Shown: positions 1 to 8,916 of the stretch, piece by piece | Layout: the number at the start of each line of letters is the position of its first letter | Numbering within the stretch: position 1 is the first letter of the stretch | Assembly (NCBI RefSeq): GCF_012939955.1 | Contig: NZ_SPMY01000008.1 | Coordinates: 1 to 61,586, forward strand | Reading direction: 5' to 3' | Origin: Candidatus Accumulibacter phosphatis | GTDB lineage: Bacteria > Pseudomonadota > Gammaproteobacteria > Burkholderiales > Rhodocyclaceae | DNA length: 61,586 bases | Program-made: the position numbers and the translations under genes | The notes under the pieces: model-generated | Told to the model about the DNA's origin: nothing | Database searches by the model: none | Seen by the model: only the letters and a program-made list of their open reading frames with translations

Positions 1-1
1 C

Positions 2-301
2 CTGATCGCTGTCGCTCGCGACGAGCACCACCCGGGCTGGCGGGAGCGCCACAGTGAGCCGGCGTCGTTGCCTGAGGGTGCCACACCCGTGCAGACCATG
101 TCCCATCGGCTGAAGACCAAGGAAGGGCGAGCGCGTTACGCGCTACGCAAGCAGACCATCGAACCGGTGTTCGGGATCATCAAGTCGGTGATGGGATTTC
201 GCCGCTTCTCACTGCGCGGTTTGAAGAAGGTCACCGGTGAGTGGACGCTGGTTTGCATGGCATGGAATTTGAAGCGCTTGGCCGTATTGCGTCCACAGTA
301 G
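2..301 (+). CDS. DDE transposase, C-terminal part (IS fragment cut by window edge)
   Basis: The reading frame is open from base 2 and ends at a TAG after residues LKRLAVLRPQ. The visible part carries the typical C-terminal signature of IS1182/IS5-like transposases: a basic stretch around RARYALRKQTIEPVFGIIK, where the Glu of IEPVFG is the last acidic residue of the DDE triad, then a GFRRFSLRGLKKV segment. The N-terminal and middle parts lie off the left edge, so completeness cannot be judged. It is not the same as the IS at 50-51.7 kb, whose C-terminus reads differently (RRASTAECVNALARNRGLNR). Family assignment is from motif recognition only. Confidence 0.8.
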   Translation: MIAVARDEHHPGWRERHSEPASLPEGATPVQTMSHRLKTKEGRARYALRKQTIEPVFGIIKSVMGFRRFSLRGLKKVTGEWTLVCMAWNLKRLAVLRPQ

Positions 302-605
302 GAAAAATGAGGGGGAAACCCTCGGAAAAGCCGGCAAATCAAGGAAATCCGACTTTTTTTATTCCGCATAGTGAAATTCGCGGACTTGACCGGAGTCAAG
401 TCCGACAGGCTGCTAGAAAGACTCAGCCACCGGCAGCACTGATGCGGCATCGGCCAAGCTGTCGAGCCGCTTCCGGGGACCGAGCATACGCGCTTGCAGC
501 ACTGGCCGGCGCGCTCGCGCCAAGCGGCCTACCGACAACGCTGCGACGCGCTGCAGCGCTGAAGTACTGAATGCCCGTCGCCGAGCGGCAAGCCGGTTTT
601 CCTGA
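302..605. other. Intergenic: IS end with hairpin, then possible truncated 3' gene end
   Basis: This stretch follows the transposase stop. A perfect inverted repeat lies at 381-404 (CGGACTTGAC, loop CGGA, GTCAAGTCCG), followed by CGACAGGCTGCTAG; I take this as the right end of the IS. The mate end is outside the window, so the boundary cannot be proven. Beyond it, a plus-strand frame from about 443 to a TGA at 560-562 reads with high third-position GC and ends in ARSRQAAYRQRCDALQR. It may be the 3' tail of a host gene interrupted by the element. No start codon or family is recognised. Confidence 0.45.
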
Positions 606-1814
606 TCAAACGGCCGGTCTGGGTAGCGCCGCTTCCCGGATCGGCAGGTTCAGCAGCGCCGCCACAGCCGCCAACGCAATGTCGGCGTACCACATCCATT
701 CGTAGTCGCCGAACTGCGTCAGTGCCAGGCCGCCAAGATAGGCGCCAAAGAAGCCGCCGATCTGGTGCGAGAGCAGAGTCATGCCGAACAGCGTCCCCAG
801 ATAGCGCACGCCAAAGAGCTTGCCGACGATCGCCGCCGTTGGTGGCACCGTCGCCAGCCAGGTGAAACCCAGCCCCGCGGCGAAGAGGTAGAAAGTCAGA
901 TCAGTCTTCGGTGCCGCCAGGTAGACGGCGATCAGCGCCGCGCGCGAGGCGTACATCCAGAACAGAACGTATTTGCTCCGATAGCGACCAACCCAGGCAC
1001 CCGCGTAGAGGCTGCCGAAGATATTCGTCAGTCCGATGATCGCCAGCGACCAACTGGCGACTGCCGACGGCAAGCCGCATAGGGCGACCTCGCCTGGCAA
1101 ATGGGTCACCAGAAAAGCAATGTGGAAGCCGCAGCTGAAAAACCCGAGATTGAGCAGCTGGTAGCTGCCATCGCCGACGGCAGCACGCACGCTCTGCCAC
1201 AGGCCCGCTTCACCGGCAGCGGGCGCTGGCCGCTCTTCAATTGGCCGCGACAGCACGCGCACCAGCGGCGTTGCCGCCAGAGTCATCAGCGCCAGCGACC
1301 ACATCGCCCCCATCCAGCCAAGCGTCTGGATCAGGGCCTGCAGGATGGGCGCGAAGACAAACTGCCCGAACGATCCGCCAGCATTGATCACCCCGGAAGC
1401 AGCCGCACGCGCTGCGGGCGGCAGGCGCTGACTCGAGGCAGCGATGAGCACCGAGAAGCTGCCGGCACCGGAGCCAATCGCCGAGAACAGGCCGAGCGAA
1501 ACGATCAAACCGGTGGTGCTGCTCATGAACGGCGTCATCGCACTGCCGGACGCAAGCAGCAGCAGCCCGCCAAGCAGCACCCGCCCCGGCCCGTAGCGGT
1601 CAGCAACCGCGCCGGCGATTGGCTGAATGGCGCCCCAGGTGAATTGCCCGACGGCCATCGCCAGGCTGATCGATACGACGCCAAGTCCGGTCGTGGAATT
1701 CAGCGGCGAGAGAAAAAGCCCGAGCGATTGCCGGGCGCCCATGCTCACCATCAGGATACCGGCAGCCGACAGCGTGATTGCCCACAAGGCGGGTTGATTG
1801 AGAGTGCGGAACAT
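606..1814 (-). CDS. MFS transporter
   Basis: A twelve-helix major facilitator of about 402 residues, in the inner membrane. The motif-A-like loop after helix 2 is visible as GAVADRYGPGRVLLGG, and the long hydrophobic helices are regularly spaced with a central cytoplasmic loop (RPIEERPAPAAGEAG). I start at the internal ATG giving MFRTLNQPALW, directly before the first helix; the frame continues 17 codons upstream to 1865, but that extension is Arg/Pro-rich and unlike a transporter N-terminus. The closest-looking group is the monocarboxylate/oxalate-type MFS (OFA-like), but no substrate can be read from the sequence. It sits alone between the IS end and zapD. Confidence 0.8.
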   Translation of the reverse strand: MFRTLNQPALWAITLSAAGILMVSMGARQSLGLFLSPLNSTTGLGVVSISLAMAVGQFTWGAIQPIAGAVADRYGPGRVLLGGLLLLASGSAMTPFMSSTTGLIVSLGLFSAIGSGAGSFSVLIAASSQRLPPAARAAASGVINAGGSFGQFVFAPILQALIQTLGWMGAMWSLALMTLAATPLVRVLSRPIEERPAPAAGEAGLWQSVRAAVGDGSYQLLNLGFFSCGFHIAFLVTHLPGEVALCGLPSAVASWSLAIIGLTNIFGSLYAGAWVGRYRSKYVLFWMYASRAALIAVYLAAPKTDLTFYLFAAGLGFTWLATVPPTAAIVGKLFGVRYLGTLFGMTLLSHQIGGFFGAYLGGLALTQFGDYEWMWYADIALAAVAALLNLPIREAALPRPAV

Positions 1815-1909
1815 CGGTCGGCTTTCGGGCGGGCGGACAAGCGTCCGGAAGCAAGGGGAAAGCAAGCGATCCGGGGGCGGCCCGGCAGAACATACTCGCT
1901 AGTCGCCGC

Positions 1910-2665
1910 CTAGAGATTACAGAAGAGCATGTCGAATTCGACTTCACTATCCGACTGACGCGGTCGATGATCGCTGTCTGGATGAGTGAAGCGGATATTC
2001 AGGGCATACTTGTTGGCGCTGATCTCGGGGATATAAGGATCATCGAGTTTCAGAGAAATGCGTACCATCTGCGAACTGCTGCCGCCAAGCATCATCTGGA
2101 ACGCACCATTGGCCGCCACGTGATGTTCGGCATGACCGCTCGCACGCAATAAGCGCAGGACGATGGCCAGGGCATCACGCAAGGGCAACATCGGTTGCAG
2201 CCAGCCCAGCAGTGCTTCACGCCGTGCGCCTGGCGCCTGATGCCGCCAGTAGTGGTATGACGGCAGGTCGAACTGGCAGACGCCCCCGGGAATACTGGCG
2301 CGACTCTTGATGCTCATCAGCCAGTCGTTGTCGCGCAAATGCTGGCCGATCTTGCCGGTCATGGCGAGCAGGGCTGCCGACGCCTGCTCGATCTCCTGAA
2401 GGGCAAGGTTAAGCGCTTCTTCAGAGATCTCGGGGTTGTTGCGATAAGCGAGCAGGCTCTGGCGCTGTCGTTCCAGTTCCTGAATCAAGTCCATTTTCAG
2501 ATCGGCCCGCCCGGAGACATCGAGAATCTCGAACAGGGTCAGCAGCGCGACGTGGTGCTCGTGCGCCCCGTCACGCTGCATGAAGCGGCCGACCTTCTGG
2601 AATAAGTCCTCCAGACGCAACAGGGTGCGTATGCGTTCATTGAAAGGATATTCGTAGGTAATCAC
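1910..2665 (-). CDS. zapD: Cell division protein ZapD
   Basis: ZapD (YacF) binds and bundles FtsZ at the cytoplasmic division ring. The start of the family, ITYEYPFNERIRTLLRLEDL, is nearly canonical, followed by the all-helical middle and the C-terminal beta part. With the GTG at 2663-2665 the product is about 251 residues, close to the 247 of E. coli. The frame extends to a TTG at 2698, adding MKIPVSDAGGS, which the family does not have and which lacks a ribosome binding site. The GTG is therefore preferred, although its own Shine-Dalgarno (GGCGGA) is close. It lies downstream of coaE on the same strand, the common zapD-coaE pairing of proteobacteria. Confidence 0.9.
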   Translation of the reverse strand: MITYEYPFNERIRTLLRLEDLFQKVGRFMQRDGAHEHHVALLTLFEILDVSGRADLKMDLIQELERQRQSLLAYRNNPEISEEALNLALQEIEQASAALLAMTGKIGQHLRDNDWLMSIKSRASIPGGVCQFDLPSYHYWRHQAPGARREALLGWLQPMLPLRDALAIVLRLLRASGHAEHHVAANGAFQMMLGGSSSQMVRISLKLDDPYIPEISANKYALNIRFTHPDSDHRPRQSDSEVEFDMLFCNL

Positions 2666-2725
2666 ACTTCCGCCAGCGTCAGAAACGGGAATTTTCAATA
2701 ATTCTGAAGCATTTGCAACAAAACC

Positions 2726-3349
2726 TCAACGTCCAGCATGAAGTTTGGCACTAGCCAGCGCCAGATAGCGCCGGTGCAGGCCGTCAATCTCTGGCAGCAA
2801 GGCGTCCAGTCCCCCCTCGTTGAGCAGCACATCGTCGGCCACCTCTCGCCGCTGCGCACGGGTCGCCTGCGTCGCCATGATCGCCTGCACTGCCGCGGCG
2901 CTAAGGCCGCTTCGCGCCGTCACCCGGGCAATCTGCAGAGCCTCGTCGCAATCGATGACCAGCACTCGATCGGCGCGCTGACGATAGCTCGCGGTTTCCA
3001 CCAGCAAGGGCACGACCAACAGGACGTACGGTGCGTGCTCGGCAGCGGTGCAACAGGCGTCGCTGCGTAGCCGAATCAGCGGATGCAGGATCTCTTCGAG
3101 CTTCGTCCTGGCCAGTGGATCAGCGAAGGCCAGGCGACGCATCGCGGCCCGATCGAGACCGCCGTCGGGACGCAAAACGGTGTCGCCGAAAGCGGCGCGA
3201 ATGGCGGCCATGGCCGCACCCTGCGGGCCGCTCAGTTCATGGGCAATGGCGTCAGTATCGACGAGTACCGCGCCACGCGCGGCGAAAAGCTCAGCGACCG
3301 TACTCTTGCCACTGCCGATGCCGCCGGTCAGACCTACCACAAAGCTCAT
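2726..3349 (-). CDS. coaE: Dephospho-CoA kinase
   Basis: CoaE catalyses the last step of coenzyme A synthesis, ATP-dependent phosphorylation of the 3'-hydroxyl of dephospho-CoA in the cytoplasm. The P-loop GLTGGIGSGKST is at residues 7-18, followed by the LVDTDAIAHEL segment with the substrate-site Asp. The LLVVPLLVE strand and a lid region (TQATRAQRREVADDVLLNEG) fit the family. The length of 207 residues is normal. Its ATG overlaps the stop of the upstream SPOR gene by four bases (ATGA), which indicates translational coupling. Confidence 0.95.
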   Translation of the reverse strand: MSFVVGLTGGIGSGKSTVAELFAARGAVLVDTDAIAHELSGPQGAAMAAIRAAFGDTVLRPDGGLDRAAMRRLAFADPLARTKLEEILHPLIRLRSDACCTAAEHAPYVLLVVPLLVETASYRQRADRVLVIDCDEALQIARVTARSGLSAAAVQAIMATQATRAQRREVADDVLLNEGGLDALLPEIDGLHRRYLALASAKLHAGR

Positions 3350-4072
3350 GGCATCACCTCAACCGACGCCGAACAAGGGGCCGCCACGGCCTTCGGCAGC
3401 AGCGCCACAATCGCCTCACGCAGCGCGCCCATATCCGCCTCCGGGCCAAGGATTTCGAGCGTACTGAATGTCGGCTCGCTCCTGCGCTCGCCAATTTTAG
3501 CCGAGCGTACCCCCTTGGCGCGTAGCGCTTCGAGCCGCACCCTGGCGGCCTCCTCGCCGCGATAGGTTCCCAGGGAAATAGCCAGCGGGCGGGAGCCACT
3601 GCTCGGCACAATGAAATAATCCTTTACGCCGAGCTCTTGCAACTCGGCCACTTTCCTAACCGCTTCCTCCCTGTTGACAAGCGGTGGGATGAAGACCCAA
3701 TAGCCAGTGATCTCGCCAACGCTACGACGTTTCCCCTTGAACGCTGAAAATCGTTCCGACAGCAGGTGCTCGACCTGATCGGCATCGCTAGCGGCCAGCT
3801 TGCTCCATAGCTGGCAGCTCTCGACGGGCGGCTTCTTGTCGCTCTCGCTGTCGACCACTTTTTTCGACTACTCTTTCGACCACTTTCTCAGCTTCCGTTT
3901 TCTTCTTCGCGGTCGGCGGTGGCTCGCCACGCGAAACGATACGCACACGCTCTGGCAGCAGTTGCTGTGCAAGGCGCCTCGCATCAGGGTTGACCGACGC
4001 ACCCAGGTAACCCTGCGTCCATACGAACAACAGCAGGTTGACGAGCAGCAGCAGGAAAACGGTGATTCGCAT
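3346..4072 (-). CDS. Membrane-anchored SPOR-domain protein, interrupted by a +1 frameshift
   Basis: Two overlapping frames form one gene. The first (from 4072) gives a single N-terminal membrane helix (VFLLLLVNLLLFVWTQGY) and a Glu/Lys-rich linker. The second (to 3346) gives a SPOR domain, with GYWVFIPP and LAISLGTYRGEEAARVRLEAL as typical strands and helices. The switch falls in a run of six T (plus strand 3859-3864). Deleting one base joins VERVVEKVVDSESDKKPP and gives a product of about 241 residues. SPOR domains bind denuded septal peptidoglycan, so a periplasmic envelope or division role is likely. It is probably an intact gene with a base-calling error. It precedes coaE and follows the TrpB2-like gene by eight bases. 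Confidence 0.75.
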
Positions 4073-4080
4073 CGAGGCGC

Positions 4081-5445
4081 TTATCCGACCTTGGGCAAGT
4101 GTTCGAGTGAAGCCCGGATGGCTTCAGCGGGGTAATCGAAATCATCGAGCTCAGCGGCGAAATAGCGGTCGTAAGCAGCCATGTCGAAGTGCCCGTGGCC
4201 GGTGAGATTGACAAAGATCGTTGTCGCTTCGCCGGTCAGTTTACAGCGCAAAGCCTCGTCGATCGCCGCTCGCAGCGCGTGATTCGACTCCGGGGCGGGA
4301 ATGATCCCCTCGGCGCGAGCAAACATCACGCCGGCTTCAAAGGTGGCGAGCTGCGAGACCGCAACTGCCTCGATCAAGCCTTCGTGATAGAGCTGCGAAA
4401 CCAGCGGCGAATCACCATGGTAACGCAATCCGCCGGCATGGATTCCTGGGGGCATGAAGTCATGCCCGAGGGTGTACATTTTCATCAACGGCGTGAAGCC
4501 GGAGGCATCGCCAAAGTCGTAGGCGTAGGCACCGCGCGTCAAGCTCGGGCAGGAAGTCGGCTCGACGGCCACCAGCCGTGTCGGGCGACCGTTTCGGCCA
4601 CCGGCGGCGTTGTCGGCGATGAACGGAAAGGCGACGCCGGCAAACGATGATCCGCCCCCACAAGGCGCAAAAATGACGTCCGGCCAATCACCGACCTTAG
4701 CGAACTGCTTCTTGGCTTCCTGACCGATGATCGTCTGATGAAGCGCCACGTGATTGAGGACCGAGCCGAGCGCATAACTGGTATCCGCGCGCCCAGCCGC
4801 CTCTTCGACGGCCTCGGAAATGGCAATTCCGAGCGAACCCTGGCTGTCGGGATCTCTGGCCAGCAGATCGCGCCCGCTCTGCGTCATCGGCGAAGGGCTG
4901 GCAAACACCTCGGCGCCCCAGGTCTGCATCATCGAACGCCGGAAGGGTTTTTGCTGGTAGCTGATCTTGACCATGTAGACCCGCACGTCAAGGCCAAACA
5001 TCTGGCCGGCGAAGGCCATCGAGCAACCCCATTGGCCGGCACCGGTCTCGGTGGTGATCCGTTTGATGCCTGCCTGCTGGTTGTAGAAGGCCTGCGGTAC
5101 GGCGGTATTGGGCTTGTGCGAACCGGCCGGGGAAACCCCCTCGTACTTGTAGTAAATCCGGGCCGGTGTGCCGAGTACTTCTTCGAGTCGACGAGCGCGA
5201 ATCAAGGGCGACGGACGCCACAGGCGGTAAATTTCGCGGACCGGCTCGGGAATCGGAATCCAGCGCTCGCTCGACATTTCCTGCTCGATGATCGCCGCCG
5301 GAAAGATCGCCCCCATCTGCTCCGGTGAAACCGGCTGGCCGTCCGCGGCAAGCGGCGGCAGCGGCGGTGTCGGCAGGTCGGCGACCACGTTATACCAGTG
5401 CGTCGGAATTTCGGACTGATCGAGAGTAATGTGCAGCGCGTCCAC
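4081..5445 (-). CDS. TrpB2-type tryptophan synthase beta-like protein
   Basis: A PLP-dependent fold-type II enzyme of 454 residues, longer than TrpB1 (401 residues at 21.2 kb). It has the TrpB2 hallmarks: an extended N-terminus, [16 protein letters not shown], the PLP lysine in [10 protein letters not shown] (about K111), the TETGAGQWG motif, and the phosphate-binding loop [10 protein letters not shown]. It ends in [12 protein letters not shown]. TrpB2 proteins convert indole and serine to tryptophan, often without a TrpA partner; the physiological role here is inference. It is not next to trpA and is followed by the SPOR gene at an eight-base gap. Confidence 0.88.
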   Translation of the reverse strand: MDALHITLDQSEIPTHWYNVVADLPTPPLPPLAADGQPVSPEQMGAIFPAAIIEQEMSSERWIPIPEPVREIYRLWRPSPLIRARRLEEVLGTPARIYYKYEGVSPAGSHKPNTAVPQAFYNQQAGIKRITTETGAGQWGCSMAFAGQMFGLDVRVYMVKISYQQKPFRRSMMQTWGAEVFASPSPMTQSGRDLLARDPDSQGSLGIAISEAVEEAAGRADTSYALGSVLNHVALHQTIIGQEAKKQFAKVGDWPDVIFAPCGGGSSFAGVAFPFIADNAAGGRNGRPTRLVAVEPTSCPSLTRGAYAYDFGDASGFTPLMKMYTLGHDFMPPGIHAGGLRYHGDSPLVSQLYHEGLIEAVAVSQLATFEAGVMFARAEGIIPAPESNHALRAAIDEALRCKLTGEATTIFVNLTGHGHFDMAAYDRYFAAELDDFDYPAEAIRASLEHLPKVG

Positions 5446-5545
5446 GAAACTTCCCCTTATTTTTCTTGTTCAGCGAATCCGCGAAGTATACCCCGGGATA
5501 CCCTGGCCATCCGCTTCAGCGACGGGCGTGGACACAAGCGCGGCG

Positions 5546-6034
5546 TCAAGGGCCGGGCGTGAAGTTGGTACTGGTCCTGGTAACCACTCCATCATTGTTG
5601 AAATGGACGTTGAAATACCAGGTCATTCCCCCTTCGACCTTGGTTTTCCAGTCCCATACTTTTTCTTGTTTGAGTGAAAAATAGAGCTCGTGCGCCGGTC
5701 GGCCGAGCAGGTAACGCACCTCGTCGCTGCTCATGCCCGGCCGGACCTTGGCGAAGTTCTCCTCGGTCAGCACCTGCCGCACTTCGCGCAAGACCTTGTC
5801 CGGACCGATGACCAGCATGTAGTTGACGATGCCCTGGGGCGTACGCGGATACTCCCAGACCCGCGCACCGTCGGTTTCCACCCACTCCAGGCTTGGCTCG
5901 CCCATCAGTTGGCGCACTTCATCGGCGCTGGTGATGCCGGGCTTGAGCTTGCTCAGCTTGTCGGCGTCGCATGCCGAAAACGCAAGAGCGACCAGTCCGG
6001 AAAGAAAAACACCTAGCAAGCGTCTGATCGACAT
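5546..6034 (-). CDS. bamE: BamE/SmpA-like outer-membrane lipoprotein
   Basis: A small lipoprotein of 162 residues. A signal peptide ends in the lipobox LAFSAC, so Cys is lipidated about 21 residues in. Two SmpA/OmlA-type repeats follow: KLKPGITSADEVRQLMGEP and VRPGMSSDEVRYLLGRP. Each is followed by an aromatic-rich strand (WEYPRTPQGIVNYMLVIG; MTWYFNVHFNNDG). In E. coli, BamE is a non-essential subunit of the BAM complex for outer-membrane protein assembly. The double repeat makes it longer than E. coli BamE (113 residues), so it could be a paralogue of the family rather than the BAM subunit itself. Confidence 0.75.
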   Translation of the reverse strand: MSIRRLLGVFLSGLVALAFSACDADKLSKLKPGITSADEVRQLMGEPSLEWVETDGARVWEYPRTPQGIVNYMLVIGPDKVLREVRQVLTEENFAKVRPGMSSDEVRYLLGRPAHELYFSLKQEKVWDWKTKVEGGMTWYFNVHFNNDGVVTRTSTNFTPGP

Positions 6035-6265
6035 GTTTTACCGCGCTCCACTCACTGCGGCTAGAATCGGTGCCACGAAGCCACGAGTATAGACGACACC
6101 CGTGCATGGAAGACTGTTGAGCCCGAGCGAAGCCGCGAGTAAGCAAGCCACTGCACCGCAGCCGCCCCCGCCTGGCTGGCCCTGGGCCCGGCTCGGAAGC
6201 GGGCGGCGGCAGCCTCGCTCGGCCTGCGCCGGCGCCCGCGCCGTGAGCCGTCGCCAGGAGCGACC

Positions 6266-7552
6266 TTGAACACCGCCCCGCGTGGCTACCCACCCGCCTC
6301 CCTCGCCTGGAGTGTCTGGGGGCTGGGCGCTCTGCTCTATCTGATCGGTTTCTACCAGCGCGTCGCGCCGGCGGTAATGACCGACCAGCTGATGATCGAC
6401 TTCTCGATCGGGGCCACCGAACTCGGCAATCTCTCGGCCTTCTATTTCTACTCCTATGTGGTGATGCAGATCCCGACCGGGATCATCGCTGATCGTTGGG
6501 GACCGCGCCGTCTGCTGGCCGCGGGCGCGCTGGTCGCGGCCATCGGCAGCGCGCTGTTCGCCAGCGCCCCTGATCTGTGGTGGGCGAATAGTGGACGTCT
6601 GCTGATCGGCGCCTCGGTCGCCGTCGCCTTCGTCTCGATGCTCAAGCTCGCCAGCCATTGGTTTGCACCGCAGCAATTTGCCCTTGCCTCCGGACTGGCT
6701 CTGGTTTTTGGCGTCGTCGGCGGGGTGATCGCCGGCGTCCCTCTGCGCATGCTGATCGAAGCCTGGGGCTGGCGCTCGGTGATGGGTGTCACGGCAGCGC
6801 TGACCGCGCTGCTGGCAGTCGCCATCTGGCTGCGCGTGCGCGACGACCCCGTCGACTGCGCTTTTGACAGCCATGCGCATTCCGCGCACGGCAGCGGGCA
6901 CCGCGGCTCGATCCTGCGCGGCATGGCCGAAGTCCTCTCCTACCGCAACACCTGGATTCTGCTGATCACCCCGATCGGCATTGCCGGATCGGTACTTACC
7001 TTTGCCGGCCTGTGGGGTGTGCCCTATCTGCGCCAGGTACACGGCCTCGACACCCACAGCGCCGCAGCGATCACCTCGCTCCTGTTGATCGCCTGGGCGG
7101 TCGGCGGACCCGTCCTCGGTACCCTCTCCCAACGCATGGGCCGCCGGCGACCGCTCTATGTCTGGACCACCGCCGCGGCGCTCGCCGGCTGGCTGGTGGT
7201 CATTTTCGCGCCGCTACCAATCTGGTTGCTGATCGTCACCTTGCTGTTCACCGGCCTGGTCTCTGGCAACCTGATCATCGGCTTCGCTTTCGCCAAGGAA
7301 TCGGTGCCGGCCCGCCTGATGGGCACCGCTTCGGGAATCTGCAACATGGGACCGCTACTCGGCGGCATGTTGCTGCAACCGGCCGTCGGCTGGGTACTCG
7401 ACGACAACTGGCTGGGTGCCACGGCAGCTGGCGTCCGCCTTTACGACGCCACCGCTTATCAGGCCGGATTCAGCCTGATGGCCGGCTGCCTGGTCATTTC
7501 ACTCTGCCTGATCCCGTTTGCCAAGGAAACCGCTTGCCAACAGAGCAAATAA
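6266..7552 (+). CDS. MFS transporter, TTG start
   Basis: A twelve-helix major facilitator of 428 residues in the inner membrane. Motif A is seen as GIIADRWGPRRLLAAG, and a repeated form as GTLSQRMGRRRPLYVW in the second half. A His-rich cytoplasmic loop (DSHAHSAHGSGHRG) lies between the halves. The start is TTG at 6266 with a good AGGAG five bases upstream; no ATG or GTG fits better. It resembles the nitrate/sugar-phosphate-type MFS subgroup, but the substrate is unknown. It is convergent with the Bcr/CflA-like gene, and the last 59 bases of the two frames overlap because of a palindromic insertion (7550-7712). Confidence 0.85.
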   Translation: MNTAPRGYPPASLAWSVWGLGALLYLIGFYQRVAPAVMTDQLMIDFSIGATELGNLSAFYFYSYVVMQIPTGIIADRWGPRRLLAAGALVAAIGSALFASAPDLWWANSGRLLIGASVAVAFVSMLKLASHWFAPQQFALASGLALVFGVVGGVIAGVPLRMLIEAWGWRSVMGVTAALTALLAVAIWLRVRDDPVDCAFDSHAHSAHGSGHRGSILRGMAEVLSYRNTWILLITPIGIAGSVLTFAGLWGVPYLRQVHGLDTHSAAAITSLLLIAWAVGGPVLGTLSQRMGRRRPLYVWTTAAALAGWLVVIFAPLPIWLLIVTLLFTGLVSGNLIIGFAFAKESVPARLMGTASGICNMGPLLGGMLLQPAVGWVLDDNWLGATAAGVRLYDATAYQAGFSLMAGCLVISLCLIPFAKETACQQSK

Positions 7553-8915
7553 GGCGATTGCCGGAAAAGAACGTACCAAATTGCGCCGGATTTTCGGTCG
7601 TCTTCAAGGCGCGACAACCGGCGCATAGTCGAACTATGTAACTGTTGTCGCAACACCGAAGACGGGCGAAAAGACAAGCAAGATGGTAGGTTGTTTTATA
7701 GAAATCGCCTAAGACCTCGCCGATGCTTGGCCAATAATGGGTGGCAGTGGCCGCAGCGCCGAGCAAGCTCAGGCCCGCCATGCCGAGCGCCAGGCTCAGC
7801 GTCGATTCGCACAGCACAGGCACAATCAGCGCGGCAGCGAGCACATTGACCGCGGCCTGCACGAATGCCTGGCAGGAGGCGGCAAGGCCGCGCTGGTCCG
7901 GAAACATGTCCAAGGCGAGCAGGGTCAGGCTGGGGATTTGCAATGACATGCCAAGGGTGAAAACGAACAGCGGCAAGACACTCCACGGCAGCGCCACTAC
8001 GCTGCCCAGATTCAAGCCCAGGTTAAGGGTCGCCGCAACCCCCATTATCAGGTAGCCGGCGATAATCGTCCGGGCGCGAGAACAGCGCTTGGCGAGCGCG
8101 CGGGACAAGCACGCGCCAAGCACCAGACCGCCCATCGCCGGCCCGAAAAGCCACAGGAAACCGGTCTCCGAAACCCCCAGGTGGCGGACCAGGAAAACCG
8201 GTGCCGACAACACGTAGATGAAGAAAGCGGCGAAGTTGAAGGCCAGCGCGCCGCAGATCAGCAGAAAGGATGGTGAGCCGAGCACGCCACAGTAGGCCTT
8301 TGCCAGATAGTCGACGTGCAGCGACTGGCGCCGGTGCACGGGCAGCGTTTCCGGGAGGAACTTCCAGCAGGCCAGCCATAGGGCAACGCTAAGCAAGACC
8401 AGCAGCGCAAACACCGCACGCCAGCCAAACCAGGTTTGTAGCCAACCGCCGAGCACCGGTGCGATCACCGACGCCGCCGCAAACATGATCATGATCTGCG
8501 CAATCAGTCGCTGCGCGCGCGCGCCGTGGTAGAGATCCCCCACGATCGCCCGACTGACGACCATGCCGACACCAGCGGTCATCCCCTGCACGACGCGCAG
8601 CAGCCACAGCTGTTCAATGCGTGTGGCGAAAATGCAGCCCAGCGAGGCCAGCGCAAAAAGTGCCACAGCCACAAGAATTACCCGGCGACGGCCGTGCGCA
8701 TCAGAGATCGGGCCATGCCACAGGGTCATTAGTGCAAAGGGCAGCAAGAAAGCCACCAGGGTCTGCTGGACTTCCTGCGGCGTCGCCAGCAGCGACCGGG
8801 AAATGTCCCCGAACGACGGCAGGTAGGTGTCGATCGAGAAGGGACCAAGCGTGGCCAGAGCGGCCAGGACCGATCCGATGCCGCGTTGAGCGGGCAAAGT
8901 TTCAGAATCAAGCAC
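7494..8915 (-). CDS. Bcr/CflA-family drug-resistance MFS transporter with aberrant C-terminal tail
   Basis: An inner-membrane drug:proton antiporter of the Bcr/CflA type. Hallmarks are LGPFSIDTYLPSFGDISRSL at the N-terminus, motif A as GPISDAHGRRRVILVA and motif C as GVGMVVSRAIVGDLY. The family fold ends near residue 400 (HYWPSIGEVLGDF). The last 70 or so residues (YKTTYHLACLFARLRCCDN onward) come from translation of a palindromic repeat and then antisense to the end of the neighbouring MFS gene. The natural stop was probably lost when the repeat inserted. Whether the tailed protein is functional is unknown. The gene begins one base downstream of the comM stop. Confidence 0.85.
   Translation of the reverse strand: MLDSETLPAQRGIGSVLAALATLGPFSIDTYLPSFGDISRSLLATPQEVQQTLVAFLLPFALMTLWHGPISDAHGRRRVILVAVALFALASLGCIFATRIEQLWLLRVVQGMTAGVGMVVSRAIVGDLYHGARAQRLIAQIMIMFAAASVIAPVLGGWLQTWFGWRAVFALLVLLSVALWLACWKFLPETLPVHRRQSLHVDYLAKAYCGVLGSPSFLLICGALAFNFAAFFIYVLSAPVFLVRHLGVSETGFLWLFGPAMGGLVLGACLSRALAKRCSRARTIIAGYLIMGVAATLNLGLNLGSVVALPWSVLPLFVFTLGMSLQIPSLTLLALDMFPDQRGLAASCQAFVQAAVNVLAAALIVPVLCESTLSLALGMAGLSLLGAAATATHYWPSIGEVLGDFYKTTYHLACLFARLRCCDNSYIVRLCAGCRALKTTENPAQFGTFFSGNRLICSVGKRFPWQTGSGRVK
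7550..7712. repeat. Palindromic MITE/REP-like element between convergent MFS genes
   Basis: The segment starts with AAGGCGATTGCC and ends with GAAATCGCCTAAG, so AGGCGATT is inverted at the two ends. Inside there are nested inverted repeats: GCGACAAC with GTTGTCGC, CATAG-TTCGA-CTATG at the tip, and GTCTTC with GAAGAC outside. Together they could fold into a long hairpin. The Bcr/CflA-like frame reads straight through it, giving a Cys-rich tail unlike the family. This fits a small non-autonomous element that inserted at the 3' end of that gene; no coding potential of its own is seen. Confidence 0.6.
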
Positions 8916-8916
8916 G

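Noticed and set aside
1101-1913. 270-codon plus-strand frame opposite the first MFS gene
   Set aside because: Extremely Arg/Gln/His-rich with no motif; shadow frame.
6038-7132. 364-codon minus-strand frame opposite the MFS gene
   Set aside because: Composition dominated by Gln/Gly/Arg; antisense shadow of a clear transporter.
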